Assembly (NCBI RefSeq): GCF_008831285.2
Contig: NC_045140.1
Location: 28,166,131 to 28,230,130, forward strand
Source: Nymphaea colorata
Taxonomy: Eukaryota > Streptophyta > Magnoliopsida > Nymphaeales > Nymphaeaceae
Direction: 5' to 3'
Length of the DNA: 64,000 nt
Every line of letters begins with the position of its first letter. Position 1 is the stretch's first letter. The notes beneath the pieces are model-generated. The model saw only the letters and a list, made by a program, of their open reading frames with translations, was not told where the DNA came from and did no database searches. Of the stretch, positions 1 through 12,300 are shown one piece after another. Both the position numbers and the translations under genes were made by a program.

Positions 1-668
1 CTGACTCAAATTGACCTTGGCCCTAAACATTTGCTAAGCCCTTCTAGGTTATCAGGCTAGGCCGGGCTAGCACCAGCCAACCCAATTGGACCTCATAATT
101 TATTTAAAATATTATTTTATTTAAAATATATATATATTTATTTTAATTAATTATATTTATATTATATTTTTTAATGTATATTTTATTATAAGCTAGCCAA
201 ATAGATCTGGGCTCCAATTCGGCCCAAAATCTGACTTTTTATGAAACCAAAAAGAAAAACACACGCACTTCAATGCTCCGATCATTAGTATATGAAAAGA
301 TAAAACAATTAACCGAAATCAGGACAATAAAAGCAAGCAATTAAAAAACCTTGTCTTATTTTTTCCTTTTTTTTTTGTCAACTCTTCATCTATCATTGTT
401 CAACTCAGCTTTCTCAGCTGCTGCAGTGGTTGGACTACTCTAGGGATCAACTTCAATTGTCTTTATGTGCGCTTGAAGATTCTGGACAGACGCTATTTAC
501 TGTGGGCCTATCAGGAATTATTGGAGTGAATCGGTAAGTACAAAGGCGTTCACATTCCAGATTCACTGCTCAAGTACCGTCAACTAGAGGTCCCACTCCC
601 ATAGTGGGGGACCTTCACTTTCTTTTTATGACAAAGACAGCTCCTCCAACTTTTTTTGTTCAGGCTCA

Positions 669-708
<40 letters not shown>

Positions 709-1688
709 GTGCACGAGGCATGAGAAAAAGAAGTAAGAAGTCTGGTAGAATAGAAAATGACCAAACCAGCAAGCTGATTGTATTCCACCATTCCAATGCC
801 TTTTGTTATGTCGTCTTGTCCTGTTGTCACGGGAGGATGAATTGTATAATATTGTCCCTTTAATTTTGGATATTTTTCCATCAATTTTCACTAAAATACT
901 TTTTAATATTAAAAATTTTAAGGATTAATCCATCTCTTCACTGTCCCGACCTCTTTAAAAAACTCCTTCATGAATGTCATTTCCTCTAATGCGTACCATA
1001 TACATTTGTTATTTTTATTTAAACAGTTTGAATTTATGTGTATTGTTTGGGTTTTTGAAAAGCTGGATTTGATGTGCTTGACAGATAGAGGCACAAGAAA
1101 AATAAAATTGAGGGCATGATTAGCTACCCAATATGGATTTCTACTAAAGGAAATTTCCTAAAATAAAACTATTCGTTCATCATTGATGTAATATAAATAT
1201 TCCATCACTAGTTAGGACATTCAAACAAGAGTAGACCTCAATTAAGGGGGTGTTTTGATGAAAAAGAATATTATGTTCTTGAAATATATGTTTTGGATAC
1301 ACTTGGTTTAAAAATATCAGAGGAAACAAGATATAATTATGCATGCTGTTTCTAATCCAACAACCAAATGCTGGGAGTAACCATGTATGTTTCATAAAAC
1401 AAGAACATGGTATTCTTCAAATAAATTATTCTGTGAACAAGTGTTTCAAGCACATAATATTCTTCTTATCAATCATCCTTGGATTAAATGACACAAACTT
1501 CCAAAATCAATGTATACGAAACATTGGGATTAGTCTAGCCTTAAATGACAGGAGTCATTCTCTGCAGGACATTTTTTGTTTTCATAGAAAAAATGATTTT
1601 TTGTTCTTTTTCAGTTTTCTTCCTGTAAGAGAGAGTTTTTACTGTTTTAACTTTCTTTTGTAGAGGTTACTTGAGACACTTTGAGCAC
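1..1688. other. intergenic, AT-rich, no supported gene
   Basis: No open frame here resembles a protein I recognise. The first 230 bases hold a GC-rich stretch with GGCCGGGCTAG and GGCTCCAATTCGGCCC motifs around a TATTTAAA-rich core, which looks like the edge of a dispersed repeat. A 37-base poly-T run lies at 671-707. The short frames between 580 and 1663 cross homopolymers and have no family features. Confidence 0.5.
671..707. repeat. poly-T tract (37 bases)
   Basis: An uninterrupted run of T, read directly. It could be the reverse-complemented poly-A tail of a retroposed sequence, but I saw no recognisable body next to it. Confidence 0.9.
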
Positions 1689-2062
1689 CCGTGTGTTCTG
1701 ATCCGGATATATTGGAAAAAAATTTGATTTCAAATCAGATTTGGATATAAAAATAACATCCGATTGAATTTCGATCTGGACTCAGATCATTCAGATCGGA
1801 TATTTTTCATAAAAAAAAAATTATACTCAATGTCTACATATAACATGGCTTGGATTTGGTTTAAAAGTCGGATTTGAGTTTGGATGTTAATGCAAAAGTT
1901 GGGTTAGAATTATGAATTCAGATTTTGGACTCAGATATGGTATAAAATTTTATTTATCCAAATTTGAATCTGAATTTGAATCCGAATATATAGATATCCC
2001 AAAAAGTGGATACAATAAAAACATGCATATGATTCGAATCAGATCCATTGACATTCTTAAAT
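1689..2062. repeat. dispersed GATATCC/ATTTGAAT-rich repeat, copy 1
   Basis: A roughly 370-base stretch is dominated by variants of GGATTTGGATATCCGAAT and ends in TTGACATTCTTA. The same vocabulary recurs near 7.55-7.84, 42.96-43.11 and 50.67-51.09 kb, so this is a dispersed repeat family. The better-bounded copy at 7.55 kb has short terminal inverted repeats, which suggests a non-autonomous DNA transposon. The left boundary here is uncertain. Confidence 0.45.
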
Positions 2063-2503
2063 CTCACCTTATAGAGACATGAAACATAAGGTAGTCATGT
2101 ACATCTTGTCAGTGAAGATTATTAGTAAATGCATTGTAGCATCACGTGATTTTAGTATGCCTATAAATTCTAGGTTCTATAACGAGAGTCTTTCATGTTC
2201 AAGTTAACTTTTCTTTTGGGACATGGCATAGGAAGAACAAGACATGACCTCGGAGGTGGAGGCTCAATTTCATCGTAATAAAAGGAGGTCGAATAGCCTG
2301 CGACCGCTAAATCAAATTTTTGAAAAAAAAAAACTAATTGGGCCAACCCTTATTTTTTCAAGATTTTACACGGGTCAAACTAAAATTTTGAAAATTTTAA
2401 TAGTAAATTTAAAATTTGAAAACTTGAAGGGGAGCCATGGCTCCTACCCAGCCCCCTTCCATTCTGCCCATGTATGCCTGTGATTTGGCTCAACTAATGT
2501 CGG

Positions 2504-2504
<1 letters not shown>

Positions 2505-2571
<67 letters not shown>
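2505..2571. repeat. (AT)n microsatellite
   Basis: About 33 uninterrupted AT units. They generate artefactual Tyr-Ile frames on both strands. Confidence 0.95.
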
Positions 2572-2574
<3 letters not shown>

Positions 2575-4440
2575 TCGTATTTGCATCGAGACAGAAAGAA
2601 AGAAGATACATTAAAAATGAGAAGGCAGACAATGTAAATGAGAAGAGCACTCGTTTAGATTATTCTATTTTTCTAGTTAAAACCCACATCCAACAGTACT
2701 AATAACTGTTGACAATTTATTAAGGCGTTACATTCTTTTGTAGGATTAGTATCACCTCTTTTGCTAAATTTTAGTTGAAATAATGTGTTTTAACTGCAAG
2801 TTTGATTGTCCAGATATAGGGCTTCACGAGTCTGGTGAAGAGAATTTTGAACTTGATCATGTGTTTGATTGCATTTTCGGTGATAACCTTTACATAAAAC
2901 TAAAAGTTGGTCATTCAAGCAATCAAACGTTGCCTTGGCAAAAAAATTTTGCAAGCCACTATTTAAGAAAGGGCCTACTTTCAAACAGGTAATCTAATTT
3001 TTTAAATTAAATTTCGAAAAATTATCAGCTGCATGCCCGTCTCTTTTTCTCATATTCGGGGTCAAAATCAACAAACTGTTTTATTTATTATATATATATA
3101 TATTAATCTACACAAACAAGACGTTGTGTGGCATCCATTCTACTAAAATGTCATTCCATATTGTTTGGTTTTGCTATTATCGTGCTTGTGCCATTGATTC
3201 CTCTCCTGTTGCTCGTGCTTGGCAGCATATCATCAGGTTTATGAGAGAGACTTGGAATTTCAATGAAATCTTGCTGGAAGAAGGCATCCAGCTTTTTATG
3301 AAAGACTTGGAATTGGTCGTAGTGATTTTGTCAAATCTCTCCAAAACACTAAGTTAAGGCATTGGTTGAGCAGGAGGAATATTTGATCCTACAGCCGAAA
3401 GACGAATTGCATATTGATGCTCCTTTTATAGCACAACAAGGTGGTACCCAAAGGGCTCGAAACCAAAGACTAGCTGCCTAACAGTTTGAAGTCCAGACCA
3501 TCGAGTAAGTTTTCTGTTCTTATATTCGGACCTTAGTTTGTGTAAGGTTTCGTGGTGCTAGTTTTCTGAATCCGTGATATGTACTGAGGTTTATTTGTTA
3601 ATTAGACCTATATGATCTCATAGGTTCTGGTTGAGTTCACCCTCGTGCATTATTGGCTTCGAGATGCTCTTGGTTACAGATCGTTATCGCTTCCTCTGCT
3701 TTCACTTTTCATCCGCTTATCTACTGAGACTTCCACCAAGAAAGTTGCCGAAAAGGAAGATGAAAGAGGAGAAAAGACCCACAATGGAATTCATATTGGT
3801 TGCTTTACTTTCTAGGAGTTTTACTTCTTGCATGCGGCTATCTTTTTGAGGGAATGAACCAAGATACTAGACTGTAGTCCTAGAGTTGTATTTAGTGCTA
3901 TTCCTTTACGTTGCTGGAGTAGTCAGTGTATGGTTGTTGGTACATTTGAGAAATGAGTGGCAGAAATCCCAGTATTCAGCTGTGCAGAACAGAGCAGGAA
4001 TATTGGATGTAAATGTGGTGCCTACAATCGTTTGTGTCGAATGTCGTGGTTATGATTTTGCTATTTTTCCTGGGGTGGAAAGTTTTGGAAATCAATAATC
4101 GATTCAACTGACTACCTAAGTGTTGTGTTGCATTCAACTTGAGAGGAACCTCATTGGAGGTGGCCGACAGTATCGATATCTTCGATGCCTGCTGGGTTGT
4201 TCAAGGATACATTTAGGGGATGATAAAAATGCAGTTAAAGATTGTGAATTGTGATAAGATCAAGAAAGCAAACTGTCATCTAGAGTTTTACAAATTTGCG
4301 GATAAGGCCGGAAGATTATAATAAGATCAAGAAGGAAAACGTTGTAGAATCTAAAAAAATCAGGATTGATACATTGATCAGAAAACTGCCATAAATTTTG
4401 ATGTTAGGAAAGGAAAATAATCAGCGTGTACTCTGGGCTG
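2572..4440. other. intergenic with short unrecognised frames
   Basis: Several frames of 60-77 codons occur at 2783-2992, 3124-3357, 3631-3849 and 3886-4098 on the plus strand. None continues into a neighbour through a convincing splice site and I recognise no domain. Codon usage in 3124-3500 and 3630-3800 looks mildly coding-like, so these may be decayed gene or transposon fragments. I do not assign a function. Confidence 0.35.
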
Positions 4441-5668
4441 TGGTTGAATAAAAATTTCTTTCCATTTTGTGGATGTAGGTTCTCTTTAAACCGAACCACA
4501 TAATTTCCGATGCCTCTTCTTTTTCTTTCAATTTTCGTTTATGGTATGAGCAACTTGAGTTGCAAAGTTGAGTTTGTACTCATGACATTCTCAACGCCAC
4601 CTACTCATTCACCGTTGTATCATCATCCTTATGCTCTCAACACCTCCAAATTTACATCATTGAAGCTTACTCGAGATAACTTTCTCTTGTGAAAGACTCA
4701 AGTCTTGGCAATGGTGGAGAGCCAAGATCTTTACGGTTTTCTCGCTGGTGACACTCCTGCACCACCAGAAACTTTCACTGAGGGATTAAAGGAAGTTCTG
4801 AACTCTCAACTGGAGGGAGTACATTTTGTGGGGACTTATCTTCTGTTGTGAAGCCATGTAGCATCAGAATTATTCTTTCTATTGCTACTATTAGACGATG
4901 GAGCATCCACCAACTCAATGTAAAGAACGTGCTTCTTCATGGTTAACTTAATGAGACAGCTTTCATGCTTCTCATCTATGTAGATGACATGGTTCTCACG
5001 AGAAATAACCCTCGATTGTTGGACCAATTCACCAAGTAGTTCCAAGTACCTTTGCCGTCAAGGATCTTGGACCATTATATTATTTTTTGGGGAGTGAAGT
5101 TCATCATGCTCATGAAGGTCTTTTTCTTTCACAAACAGAGTATGCCAAGGATTTATTAGACCGAGCAAATGTGTATGATTGCAAGCTGGTCATTACACCT
5201 ATGGTGGAGAAAATCTAAGAAGTTTCTTATGAATCCTATTCAAATCCAACCCACTCTATCAGTTTGGTTGGTGCCTTACAATATTTGACCATAACAAAGC
5301 CAGCCTTTAGTCTCAACTATGTGAGCTAAAAGATGCATAGTCCTATGGTACAATATTATAAGATGTTAAAGTGTATCCTCCATATATAAAAGGTACTCTT
5401 GATGTAGGTCTGAGAATCATGGCTCAAAATTCTCTAGATTTATATGCCTTTTCAGATGGTGATTGGGCCGGTTGCCATGTGACAAGAAGGTCTACTACAA
5501 GTTTTTATACCTTTTTTAAAAATAATTGTATTATTTGGAGTGTCAATAAACAAAACACAGTTGCTAGATCAAGCATGGAGGTGGAATACAGAGCCATGGC
5601 GTCCACTGCCACAGAGTCAACTTAGATATCCTTTGTTCTTAGAGACCTTAGAGTTCATCTAAACAGAT
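4440..5668 (+). mobile_element. degenerate Ty1/copia retrotransposon (gag joined to RT/RNase H)
   Basis: Three copia landmarks appear in order. At 4640-4810 a Gag start of the LTRDNFLLWKTQ type has its Trp codon changed to a TGA stop. At 4840-5200 reverse transcriptase relics include SIATIRRWSIHQLNVKNVLLHG and the catalytic YVDDMVLT motif, followed by frameshifts. At 5371-5640 an RNase H portion contains FSDGDWAGC, VARSS and EYRAM. A TGGTATGAGC sequence near 4543 resembles a tRNA-Met primer binding site, and the preceding 100 bases have the look of an LTR end. Protease, integrase and most of RT are missing, so gag runs almost directly into late RT. No matching 3' LTR was found. The element is dead. 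Confidence 0.8.
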
Positions 5669-7551
5669 TCTGGCAGCATGCAAGCTGGAGAAGCAAATGA
5701 TGTATCTGAAGGCAACAATGAATTGAACGTCGAGCATGTTTTGACAGATACTACAGACAACAAGAACGGAGGAAACTATGGGAGTCAAGGAACAAAGAAC
5801 CCTGTGAAACTTTCACCTATGATGAAAGATTCACTACGTTGTGTGTTTGATAAAGTTCTTTCTGTCTAGAAGACCAACCAACTTCACATGTTTTCTTTTA
5901 ATCTGTTTGCTTTCTTCTTAGTCAGATGTACTGGACAATGGCATTTGCTCATGATTTATCATGATGCAAGTGAAAAGAGAAAGGTTGATATCCGCAGTTT
6001 CTGCTATATACTTGATGAACACCGAGAGACTACCTTCATCGTTGCTTCCGTATGCAGAATCTGTTGCTCAGGAACAAATTTGTAGATGAACTTTCATGAC
6101 TTAGAGTTGATCAGTTGAAGGCCGAAGAAGTGGCAGCAAAAAAATGATGCTTAGAAGTCGAACCCATGTGATTTGGTGATCCTTTTTTTTTTTATTAATT
6201 TATTTTCTACATAACGTGTTCATTTGATCAATTAGCTTATTGCACATTGCTATATCTTGGCCTAAAACTGGTTCCTGCAAATCCGTGATGCAGGAAATCC
6301 CAAAGTTTCCACAGACGTTATTTCAGTTTCAGGAAGTCTAGTCCCCAAAGAGATTGGATAGTTGAACTGCGAAATTTGCATTCTGTAAATCGAGTGGACT
6401 CTAGGATTCTAAATTGGAAAAAAAAATGAATAAAGGTTACCCCCATCTTAAAAGAAGATCAACCAAAAGCTGCGGAGTGCAGAGGAAAGGACGAAAGCAC
6501 GTATCTTCTTACACTTCGCTGAAAGACTATACACAATACTCCAGTCCCACTGTTCCACACGTTTCATCACCAGCATATCCCAGAATTTGCTGCACGCACC
6601 GTCACTTACCTTGTTCGATCTAATAATCCATGTTAATTGCAGCACAGGGAGTCAGCCTAGATGCTGTATCCTTCTCAGAAGAAAGCATGAACTTTCACCC
6701 CAATAGCTAGTCAATTCTTTAGAGTGACAAATCCATGAAACATCAAAGGATGACCCGAGTGTGGTTAATTAAGTAGGTCCTTAAATTCGCTTCCTGCAGT
6801 TGCAAATCGCAGATTATACTCGTTAAAGTTGAAAGCAGATAAAAAGTTGTTGAGAACTCAAAAATGTAGCCCACCCTTAGGTGAGATGATACAATGGATA
6901 TCAAAGAGAATAGCTTCTCTGAATCAAGAGCTATTACTGGATACTGCCCTGAGTTCTGCACCCAGTTTTACAGCAGATGTCTCGTCTAATTGCAATCGCA
7001 TGCTTCAATTTCTTACTGTAACAAGAAAGCATAGGTCGAGATGCACTGTCCACTCTAACAGTAGCTTCTCATCACAATGTTACAAAATAGTATGTTCTCA
7101 TATAAATGCATGCATGTGAAGTAGAAATGCTTTAAAAGCAACTACTGTGAGTGTGGTCATTCAAATAACTGTACAACATTTTGCATTCAAAAATAGGAGA
7201 TACAGCTAAATGATCAACCTAGAGAAGAAATCCTTTATTAAGGAAGAAGTAAAAGTGGCAATTAAATCGTCTAGTTTGAGCAGGGAATCACCTAGTAGAG
7301 GCGATAGTGGCAAGTATATATCACCAATTGGAACTTCAGAAAACAATTAGCCTTTTATAACAAGGAACCTGCATAGTAATAATGGGAATCACTTTTTTTT
7401 CACTTCTTCTCTTTTGGAGGCAGGGAAAGTGCTGCAACTTTTGGGTGTGGTGGACTTGCTGAACCAAGAAACTTACATTCCAACCCTTCCCTTGTGGACC
7501 AAAACAGTTCTTCTGCCCCTTCCCTTCATTGGCGGAGATACATAGGGATGT
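5669..7551. other. intergenic, no supported gene
   Basis: Frames at 5678-5869, 5888-6085, 6414-6623 and 6829-7119 are open but unrecognised, and they do not join into a longer product. They may be remnants of host sequence next to the copia relic. I saw no RNA gene or clear regulatory site. Confidence 0.35.
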
Positions 7552-7836
7552 CAACATATCGGATTTGAATAAGATATCCAACTGAACCGATCCAAAAAAT
7601 TGGATATGAAAAAAAATTTAATGTCCAATGAAGAAATTGGATAAGATTTATTTTCAGACAAATATCCTATATGTAAAATTAGGTTCAGAATTTGGATTTG
7701 GATTTCGATCCAAATATTTTTTATTTGTATTCAAATCCAAATTCGAATATGAATATGTGAATATCCAAAAAAAAAAAAAAAAAGAATATGATTAAGAGTA
7801 TATCCAATCTAAATCCCATAAGTTGACATCTCTATA
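7552..7836. mobile_element. GATATCC-rich MITE-like repeat, copy 2
   Basis: The element begins ATAGGGATGTCAAC and ends GTTGACATCTCTAT, an imperfect inverted pair (12 of 14 positions) about 285 bases apart. Its interior is full of GGATATCC and ATTCGAAT variants plus an A-run. No coding capacity is visible. I could not settle a target-site duplication, so the superfamily is open. Confidence 0.5.
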
Positions 7837-10800
7837 GATGAGTGCTGGTGTGGGCTACTGCTCATACCAGCCCATCAAAAGTTTCAACTTGAAAATTTCA
7901 AAATTATATTTTCATGACTCCAAAATTGCATGGGGCTCTCATATCAAACTTGGACTGGTGGTTTGAGTGTCCTTCAACCAAAAAATTCTATCTCTCTCGC
8001 TGCTTCTCCCAATAAATGAACACTGAAACGGTTGCGGGGAAGCACTAATAGTAAAACTCCAGATACCTGTCGAAGAGAGAAGGAGTATGCATTGACCGAC
8101 GCACAACTGCAACTTATTCTGAGCATCCTCAAATAAGAGTAACATCAAAATCGTTGAACTTACAGTTCAGCCATGCCTCAACAACTCTTGTATTCCAACA
8201 ACAGGCAATCAAAATATCTCTACAAGTGAATGATTCTGGAACTGAAATCAACTGGTCATCCACAGCTCCATCCAATCACAATGGAAGATTGTGTTTAAAA
8301 ACACAGCCCAAATCATTGCATTTCAAGTCTGATTGGAGAAATCCAATGATATATATATATATATATATATATTATTTATTTCTTTATTTCTTTATTTCTT
8401 TATTTACATACTTATGATCACGTATGAATTTTTTTTTTTCTTTTGGAGGGTGGGGAGAAGAAAAGAAAGAGGAAGAGAGAAGAGGATCAGGTGAGTGGGA
8501 TTGGTGGAGGAGAACCGTAAAAAGAAAGAAAGAATCTAGTACTTTCAGTAGCATATTCTCCACAACTCACAACATGTACGCGTTCATTTAGCAATAATTG
8601 AATAAGCCATAAAGAAAGCAACTGTTTGATTGGTTGACAAAACCACCGGGAGAGAATATCTACCACATCGGGACGATGACTTCTCGTCTCCTCCTACGTG
8701 TTTGTGAAAGTTTCTGCCCTCACAATTTGCTACAGGAAAAATATGTCTCAAGTTCAAACATTGTCCCCTGACCCCTTGGTTGGCCGAAATGCCCGAGTGG
8801 GTGAATCCATACTATGTTCAGTCTTTTCCTATGGACTTCCCAGCATCGATTGACAATTATAGCATGGTTAGACGTGATAAAATACACTGTTGGGACTATA
8901 CTATCATCTGTCATAAAATGCGTTGGAAATTAGATAGAAAACTTGGTTTCTATTTAATATGGGAAAGTTACTCTACATCAAATTCATCGGAAATTGAATT
9001 GAAAATACAGTGTTATAAACTCAGACGAAGGGCAAATGTTGTTTAGGAAGAGTATTTCATCCTACCATCATGTTGAGAATCGAAGCCCCACTCCCATTCC
9101 CAACAAGATACCAAAGTCTCTTTTCGGTACTTTCAAGATGATGCCTCTATTATGTTTAAACTTGTATATCGATGTCATTTTCCACATTACTAAAGAAAAG
9201 TTTAATCATGCACTGTTGTATTAGGGCGTCGTAACCTGAAAAACAAGCTCTATGCTTGTGATCTTTTCCATACGCCCCATACTTTCAGTAAGAACCAGAC
9301 AAATTGAATAAAAATGAGGATAGAAGCCATCATTTTTTATGAGTATAGATGTCTAATTTCTCAAATTGTTTGCCGAACTTCAATTTTCCAGGCACTCGTT
9401 CAGCGGTTGCCTACAAAGCTCAAGTCTCAAAATATGAGGCATGTTTTTGAAAGCAACAATTCAACAAATGCTTATGAATTTCTGTATTATATAATAATCT
9501 TTTATACATGGTGGCGTTTATGTCAACCCTTTGGGGCTTGGCTTCCCCACGACATTAATTTAATGTATATTTGACCTTGACATGAATTTATTGGAAACAA
9601 AAATACCAACTTAATTGCTCGAGAAACTCGAATTTCAACTCTTTATTGCGATGAAGATATAAGTAAGAGAAAGGAAGAAAGCAAGTGGTTTTGATTAAAT
9701 GTAGAATAAATGCACTTTGGGCAAATCACCTTTAAATCTTTGCTTAAAACTCTCAACAATGGTAGGCTTAAAGTTGATCCTAAATTTCCTTCCTTGTGGT
9801 TTTGATGGGTACTCTTGTTTGAAAATTGCACCAAGTCACTTTGATAATGTTTGAATCATCATTTAAGAATGTTAATTCCAGAACGTTGTTGACTCTGGAA
9901 TTGATGGAATCGGAAACACAATGCCGATTCCAAAACTAATTTATGTTTGCTTAAATGGCTTTGTTTTCCTGGAACCCTACCTTGCAAATTTCCCATGGTT
10001 AATTCATTATCTCTTTATCTTTGTAAATCCAGACAAACCCAAAATAGAGGAAAGCGTGTAACATGGTATGGCATGTTCCCACTTTCAATTTGAAGGACAC
10101 GCTACTAATTTATGGGGAGAAGTTTTTTTTTTTTAATTCTAAATTGCCCTTGTAAAGAGATGGTCTTCTATTTAAAATAGAATCCCCAATTGTTGGTGCA
10201 AGGAGATACCGAACCCTAAGAAAATAGGATTATTTTCTATATTTTAAAATAGAATCCCCAAGGAGTTGGTGCAATTGTTAGGGTTAGAGTTGGTTCTTGT
10301 TTCGAATCAACTTGTCATTAACCCTCTGTGCTGCAAAAAGGGGCCATTGACGTGCAGGCTGAAGCATGACGAAGGTAGCACCGAAAGCATGACATGTACT
10401 TTGGAAGGATAAGAGATTTGGTAGGAGTTTCGGCCTTCTTTTGAACTATGAAGAACTCTTGCTTACTCAAAACTATAAAATAATATAGTTATAATCAGTA
10501 ACATAAAATTTTAGATTTGAAAGAATCGGCTGATTCAGCAATTCATCTCAATCGTTTGCATTAATCTGCAAAGAATATTACTACGTTCATTAAAAAAAAA
10601 GTGATTGAAAAATATAAAATTAATTGTAAATAATGAAACTTCCAAAATATTTAAAGAAAAATAAAAGTGTGTGATAAGTGATGTATGTTGGCGGATGAAT
10701 GAAAGTGATTTCCCACCAGTTTTATTAAAATTGGTCCGGCTGATTTTCACATGCTGGTAATAATTAAGAAAAACAAACGCAAATTTTTAATTAAAAAAAC

Positions 10801-10974
10801 ATTTTTGTGCTAATGTTGTGTGACAGCGAGCCTCCTCTCATTTATGGCTTTCTGCTGCAGCCAGCAGCCAATAATTGATCATTCATTTGCTCCTAGAAAT
10901 AGTTTTTATCGTCCGGTACTTGATAATCATTGGACTGACAGTAGTACACTACTGGGGTCGCAGAAGGGTCCGAT
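7837..10974. other. intergenic, no supported gene
   Basis: This holds short AT/TTTA microsatellites near 8350-8405, purine runs near 8450-8530, and a roughly 30-base duplicated phrase (AAAATAGAATCCCCAA) at about 10175 and 10245. All frames are below 90 codons and unrecognised. I see no tRNA or other RNA gene. Confidence 0.4.
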
Positions 10975-11535
10975 GGCGCCGTGTTTGGTTGTCCGGGTAA
11001 AAATTATCTTCATTATGAACACGTCTAAGAAAGTACTCGGTAGCCTTGAAAAGGCGGCGATGCTCAAAGGGTTGCACTGCATGCTTAGTAAGATGAAGTT
11101 TGCTGACAATGATAGTCTCTATTTTGCATGTTTGCATGGAGACACAAGAGCCCTTAAAACTAGGGGAAAAAAAACGAGTGACTCGAATGAAAGGACTCAT
11201 AAATTTTTATTTCCCCGATTTTCACACCGTAAACCCATTTTGCTACTAGTATTTCATGTAGGCTACAGCCTACTAAATATTTGAATTTTTTTTTTCTCTT
11301 GAAGGTGTAGATGTCAATAGGATTACATGAACTCAGTCGAGCTCAAACTCACCCAGCTCAACTCTTATTGCGCAGCTGGAGCTTGGGTCATAGTCAAATT
11401 GAGCTTCCAAATGCTAGCTCGAACTCGGGTTGACATGCCCAAGCTTGAGATTGACTCGTTTAGGTGCTTGAGATGCTTATGTTGTGGATGGAGCCATGGA
11501 GGTGCTGCATCTTACTACAGAGAGAGATGACATTA
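10975..11535 (+). repeat. left terminal inverted repeat arm
   Basis: This is the reverse complement of 13405-13843 with indels. Matching landmarks are the terminal GTGTTTGGTTGTCCGGGTAA, the GAGTGACTCGAATGAAAGGA block near 11175, TCTCTTGAAGGTGTAGA near 11297, and CTCGTTTAGGTGC near 11456. Confidence 0.75.
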
Positions 11536-12300
11536 GAAGCGGGAGGCCGAAGGTGGTAATCGCATCTTAGAATAATATATATAATTGATAATCACATAAA
11601 GTGATGACCATTTTGCAATATATGGAGTCAATGAAGACCAGAAAATTTTGGCCAAAAGGAGAAGAAAATCTCAGAAATTTAGCTGAACATTCAAAATATC
11701 CTAAACTATCATTATAAATTTATATGGCATCTTTTATTATAGATACAACAATCTTTTAAGATCTCACATTTCCATCGGAATAATAACCTTATAGAAGCAA
11801 ATATCTTATCTATGGAAACATAAATTTATTGGAAAATGTCCTAATAAAGAAAGACATCTTCACCTTGAATGAGATCATAAGGATATATACGTAGAGAGGC
11901 TCGACCAGTAGGTAGGTTCAACGAAGCCAACCCTCTCAGAGAGAGAGAGAGAGAGAGGTGTCGTCTCCAATGAAGGCTCCACTTGTCGATGGCGGAGCTG
12001 CTTCTTAGAGGAGGAACAATCACATTTTAGAACAATATAATATATATATACCCTCGATGGAGGGTTTCGTAGACCCTCACTCAACTAAAATCCTTGCTTT
12101 GTTGCTCAGAAACTCGAGGGAGAGAGAGGAAGAAACTTACTGGTGAGCCGTAACCAATCACTGGTGTTGCCCAATCTAATGGCTGAGCTACATGTAAGCG
12201 TGGGCATGCTTCTCAATTTTCTTTTATTTTTATATTATTCATGCTTCTCAATTTTCTTTTATTTTTATATTATTGAGAAAAAAAAAAAGCAGAAGCAAAA

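Noticed and set aside
2437..2650. Tyr-Ile repeat proteins on both strands
   Set aside because: Produced by the (AT)n microsatellite.
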